64,000 bases of DNA from JBBIPA01 sp963820495 (GTDB taxonomy: Bacteria; Chloroflexota; Dehalococcoidia; GIF9; UBA5629), in assembly GCA_963820495.1 (NCBI GenBank), contig CAWGAF010000001.1, forward strand, positions 868,001-932,000, read 5' to 3'. The translations under genes were made by a program, and so were the position numbers. Position 1 is the first letter of the stretch. Each line of letters begins with the position of its first letter. Shown here piece after piece: positions 62,551 to 64,000 of the stretch. Under the pieces are notes generated by a model. The model saw only the letters and a list, made by a program, of their open reading frames with translations, did no database searches and was not told where the DNA came from.

Positions 62551-63087
62551 TCATTTTTTTAGCTCTTCTTCTGCCTGGGCCATAGCCTTAGCAATATCAT
62601 CGGCAGAAATATTTAACTCTACTGCCATTTTTGCATAGGTCTCTGTCATAAATTGGGATTGAGACATCTGTTGACCTGATGGAGGTTCAGATGGTTGTCC
62701 CTGTTGACCCGACGGAGGCTCAGGTGGTTGTCCCTGCTCCCCTGACGGAGGCTGAGATGGTTGCCCCTCTTGGCCCGAACCAGGTTGCGGCATGGCGTTT
62801 TGGAAGGCAGCCGTAAATTTATCCGCTGAGATTCCCAGAATTTCTGCAGCTCTATTTAAAATCGCTTCCATATTCGAAGCACCTTGTGGTGGTTGACCTG
62901 GTGACCCGGCTGGCTTTTCACCTGAGGAACTGGATTGCTGTTGTTGCGCGGGCTGATTGGTTGATTGTTGCCCCGATGAAGAAGATGGGGTTTGAGACAT
63001 GTTGGAACTGCAACCAGCTAAACTAATACTGGTTAAAATTACTAGGAATGTGATAACTGCGGCTAATCTTTTTAAGTTTTTAAACAC
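62551..63087 (-). CDS. Lipoprotein with Gln/Pro/Ser-rich repeats, relative of 61808
   Basis: 178 aa. Lipobox ISLAGC (Cys at about 26) after a signal peptide. A long Ser/Gln/Pro linker contains three QGQP-type repeats, and the flanking domain AILNRAAEILGISADKFTAA resembles the 61808 N-terminal domain (ILARVAQILGIDQQKLADAF). It lies 114 nt upstream of that gene on the same strand. Both may attach a small helical domain to the envelope. Confidence 0.75.
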   Translation of the reverse strand: MFKNLKRLAAVITFLVILTSISLAGCSSNMSQTPSSSSGQQSTNQPAQQQQSSSSGEKPAGSPGQPPQGASNMEAILNRAAEILGISADKFTAAFQNAMPQPGSGQEGQPSQPPSGEQGQPPEPPSGQQGQPSEPPSGQQMSQSQFMTETYAKMAVELNISADDIAKAMAQAEEELKK

Positions 63088-63238
63088 TTTTTAATTTCCT
63101 CCTTATATTCAGTATTTATAACTGAACACTAGTTTACAGTAGGCAGGATGTCATAAACAGTGTGTCTAATCATCAAATCGAGCTTCTTGCCATGATTTCC
63201 ACAACTGATTAAAATGATTTTTGTCATAGATGATTACA

Positions 63239-63559
63239 CTACTCAACTAATTCGCCACTGGGTTTACATGGTATGCCGTTACCATTTTTGAGAACAATGA
63301 CGTACAGGCTAGAGTAATTATTTCTGTATGACTGTGGCATTGTCTGTTTCCTGAGAATACCCTTTTCAGTGAGACTTTTGACCACCTTTAGAGCCTTACT
63401 ACTACTAATAGCACAATATTTCGCTATTTCTTGATAGTTAGGGAATGTGATTTGCTTACCGTTTTGGAAACGTAATAAATAAATAAGAACAATCAATTCG
63501 TACTTAGTCAATCCTATCCTAAATATGGAAATTGGCACCCTAAAGTATTTCTTATGCAT
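63239..63559 (-). CDS. Helix-turn-helix protein
   Basis: 106 aa. The central part (FPNYQEIAKYCAISSSKALK, VVKSLTEKGILRK) is a winged helix-turn-helix like those of HTH_36/DnaD-related replication or regulatory proteins. No signal peptide. It is upstream of the two secreted protein genes, so it may regulate them, but nothing proves this. Confidence 0.75.
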   Translation of the reverse strand: MHKKYFRVPISIFRIGLTKYELIVLIYLLRFQNGKQITFPNYQEIAKYCAISSSKALKVVKSLTEKGILRKQTMPQSYRNNYSSLYVIVLKNGNGIPCKPSGELVE

Positions 63560-63816
63560 TGCTTACCTTCGGTAATGCAGCAGTTAGTTGCAACTCGCCA
63601 GAGCTTATTTATTCGTCCAGATATCTGATATTCCCATCTAAGATCGCGTGAACTTCAAAGTCAGGGCTGTGATACCTATCAACTGTATCTTCATCATGAC
63701 ACAGCATGACATAGAATGAACCAAGTACGTTGTTTTATGTATTTAGTAAAATCACTTGGGTCAATTCTAATTGCAATATCACGCCGACCGATAGATGTGA
63801 CGTTTTGATTTGAAAT

Positions 63817-64000
63817 TCAGCGTCTAGAACGGATAGTCCTTACTCTTAAGAGTATTAAAACTACCACTAGTATAACAATCAGTATTATAATAATTGTGGT
63901 TAATGACATAAGCCCAGATTTAAACTGGGTAGTAGCTGTCCAACTACTGGCATTATTAGCACCATCAACGGCACGCAGCCTCCAGTAATATTGTCCCTGC
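63817..64000 (-). CDS. C-terminus of a membrane-anchored surface protein (runs off the window)
   Basis: A minus-strand frame enters from the window edge: Q-Y-Y-W-R-L-R-A-V-D-G then a hydrophobic segment SLTTIIIILIVILVVVLILL followed by basic residues (RVRTIRSRR) and TGA at 63817. Y-W-R-V/L-R-A-V-D is the end of fibronectin type III-like domains, so this is a surface protein with a C-terminal membrane anchor. Its 5' part is outside the window. Confidence 0.75.
   Translation of the reverse strand, partial: QGQYYWRLRAVDGANNASSWTATTQFKSGLMSLTTIIIILIVILVVVLILLRVRTIRSRR

Overview
The window looks like a chromosomal segment of a strictly anaerobic bacterium, most plausibly a sediment or groundwater Chloroflexota of the Dehalococcoidia type. 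This is inferred from gene content, not from a marker gene. The evidence is four molybdopterin (Mo/W) oxidoreductases of the DMSO-reductase superfamily, an aldehyde:ferredoxin oxidoreductase, soluble four-cluster ferredoxin subunits, decarboxylase-like amidohydrolases, a geranylgeranyl-reductase-like flavoprotein, and lipoproteins with Kelch or PKD-like repeats. No respiratory complex and no reductive dehalogenase was found. The only RNA gene I can support is tRNA-Ala(UGC) at 50936-51008 on the minus strand.

Layout. (1) 1-16.6 kb: a redox island with three cytoplasmic molybdopterin oxidoreductases (669, 10221, 13780), two four-cluster ferredoxin subunits (9737, 16075), a cupin, an ATP-grasp protein, a membrane PAS/HD-GYP sensor behind a good sigma70-type promoter, an MFS carrier, a monoacylglycerol-lipase-like hydrolase, a RidA protein and a CBS/ACT protein. 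(2) 16.9-27.2 kb: a flavoprotein, small cupin and unknown genes, a small unit bounded by inverted repeats that carries a PD-(D/E)XK-nuclease-like gene, a DDE insertion sequence, an AbrB-type regulator ahead of an ABC-2 exporter operon, a glycosyltransferase and an efflux-adaptor remnant. (3) 27.7-38.1 kb: a DUF47/PhoU pair, an MFS exporter, a frameshifted Lys-rich zinc-ribbon gene, arfB, lipoproteins, a VWA gene coupled to a J-domain membrane protein with a degenerate HPD motif, and a rhodanese-like lipoprotein whose catalytic cysteine position is an in-frame TGA followed by a SECIS-like hairpin. (4) 38.4-43.0 kb: a MazG-like / radical SAM / unknown 511-aa operon facing an HExxH-protein / TPR operon. 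(5) 43.4-49.9 kb: an accessory region of very small genes, four copies of a ~150-bp repeat each placed upstream of a small gene, a 519-bp element with 21-bp inverted repeats and 8-bp target duplications, a Kelch protein, small zinc-ribbon genes and integrase debris. (6) 50-53.6 kb: alpha/beta hydrolases, a DUF1893 protein, an SDR epimerase and palindromic repeats. (7) 54.2-61.7 kb: a catabolic-looking run of a pyrogallol-phloroglucinol transhydroxylase-like large subunit, a TatD-like hydrolase, an ACMSD/resorcylate-decarboxylase-like amidohydrolase, a lactonase-like MBL protein, an amidohydrolase remnant and an AOR. (8) 61.8-64 kb: two related secreted/lipid-anchored proteins, an HTH protein and the C-terminus of a membrane-anchored surface protein that runs off the window.

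How the genes may work together. Regions 1 and 7 suggest anaerobic transformation of oxygenated (aromatic or carbonyl) compounds by non-respiratory Mo/W enzymes that exchange electrons with ferredoxin-type partners, because no NrfD-type membrane anchor and no Tat signal accompanies any of them. Regions 2-5 show repeated small-scale mobile-element activity. The observations most worth follow-up are the putative selenocysteine rhodanese, the two small inverted-repeat-bounded units, the repeat placed upstream of small genes, and the transhydroxylase/decarboxylase cluster.
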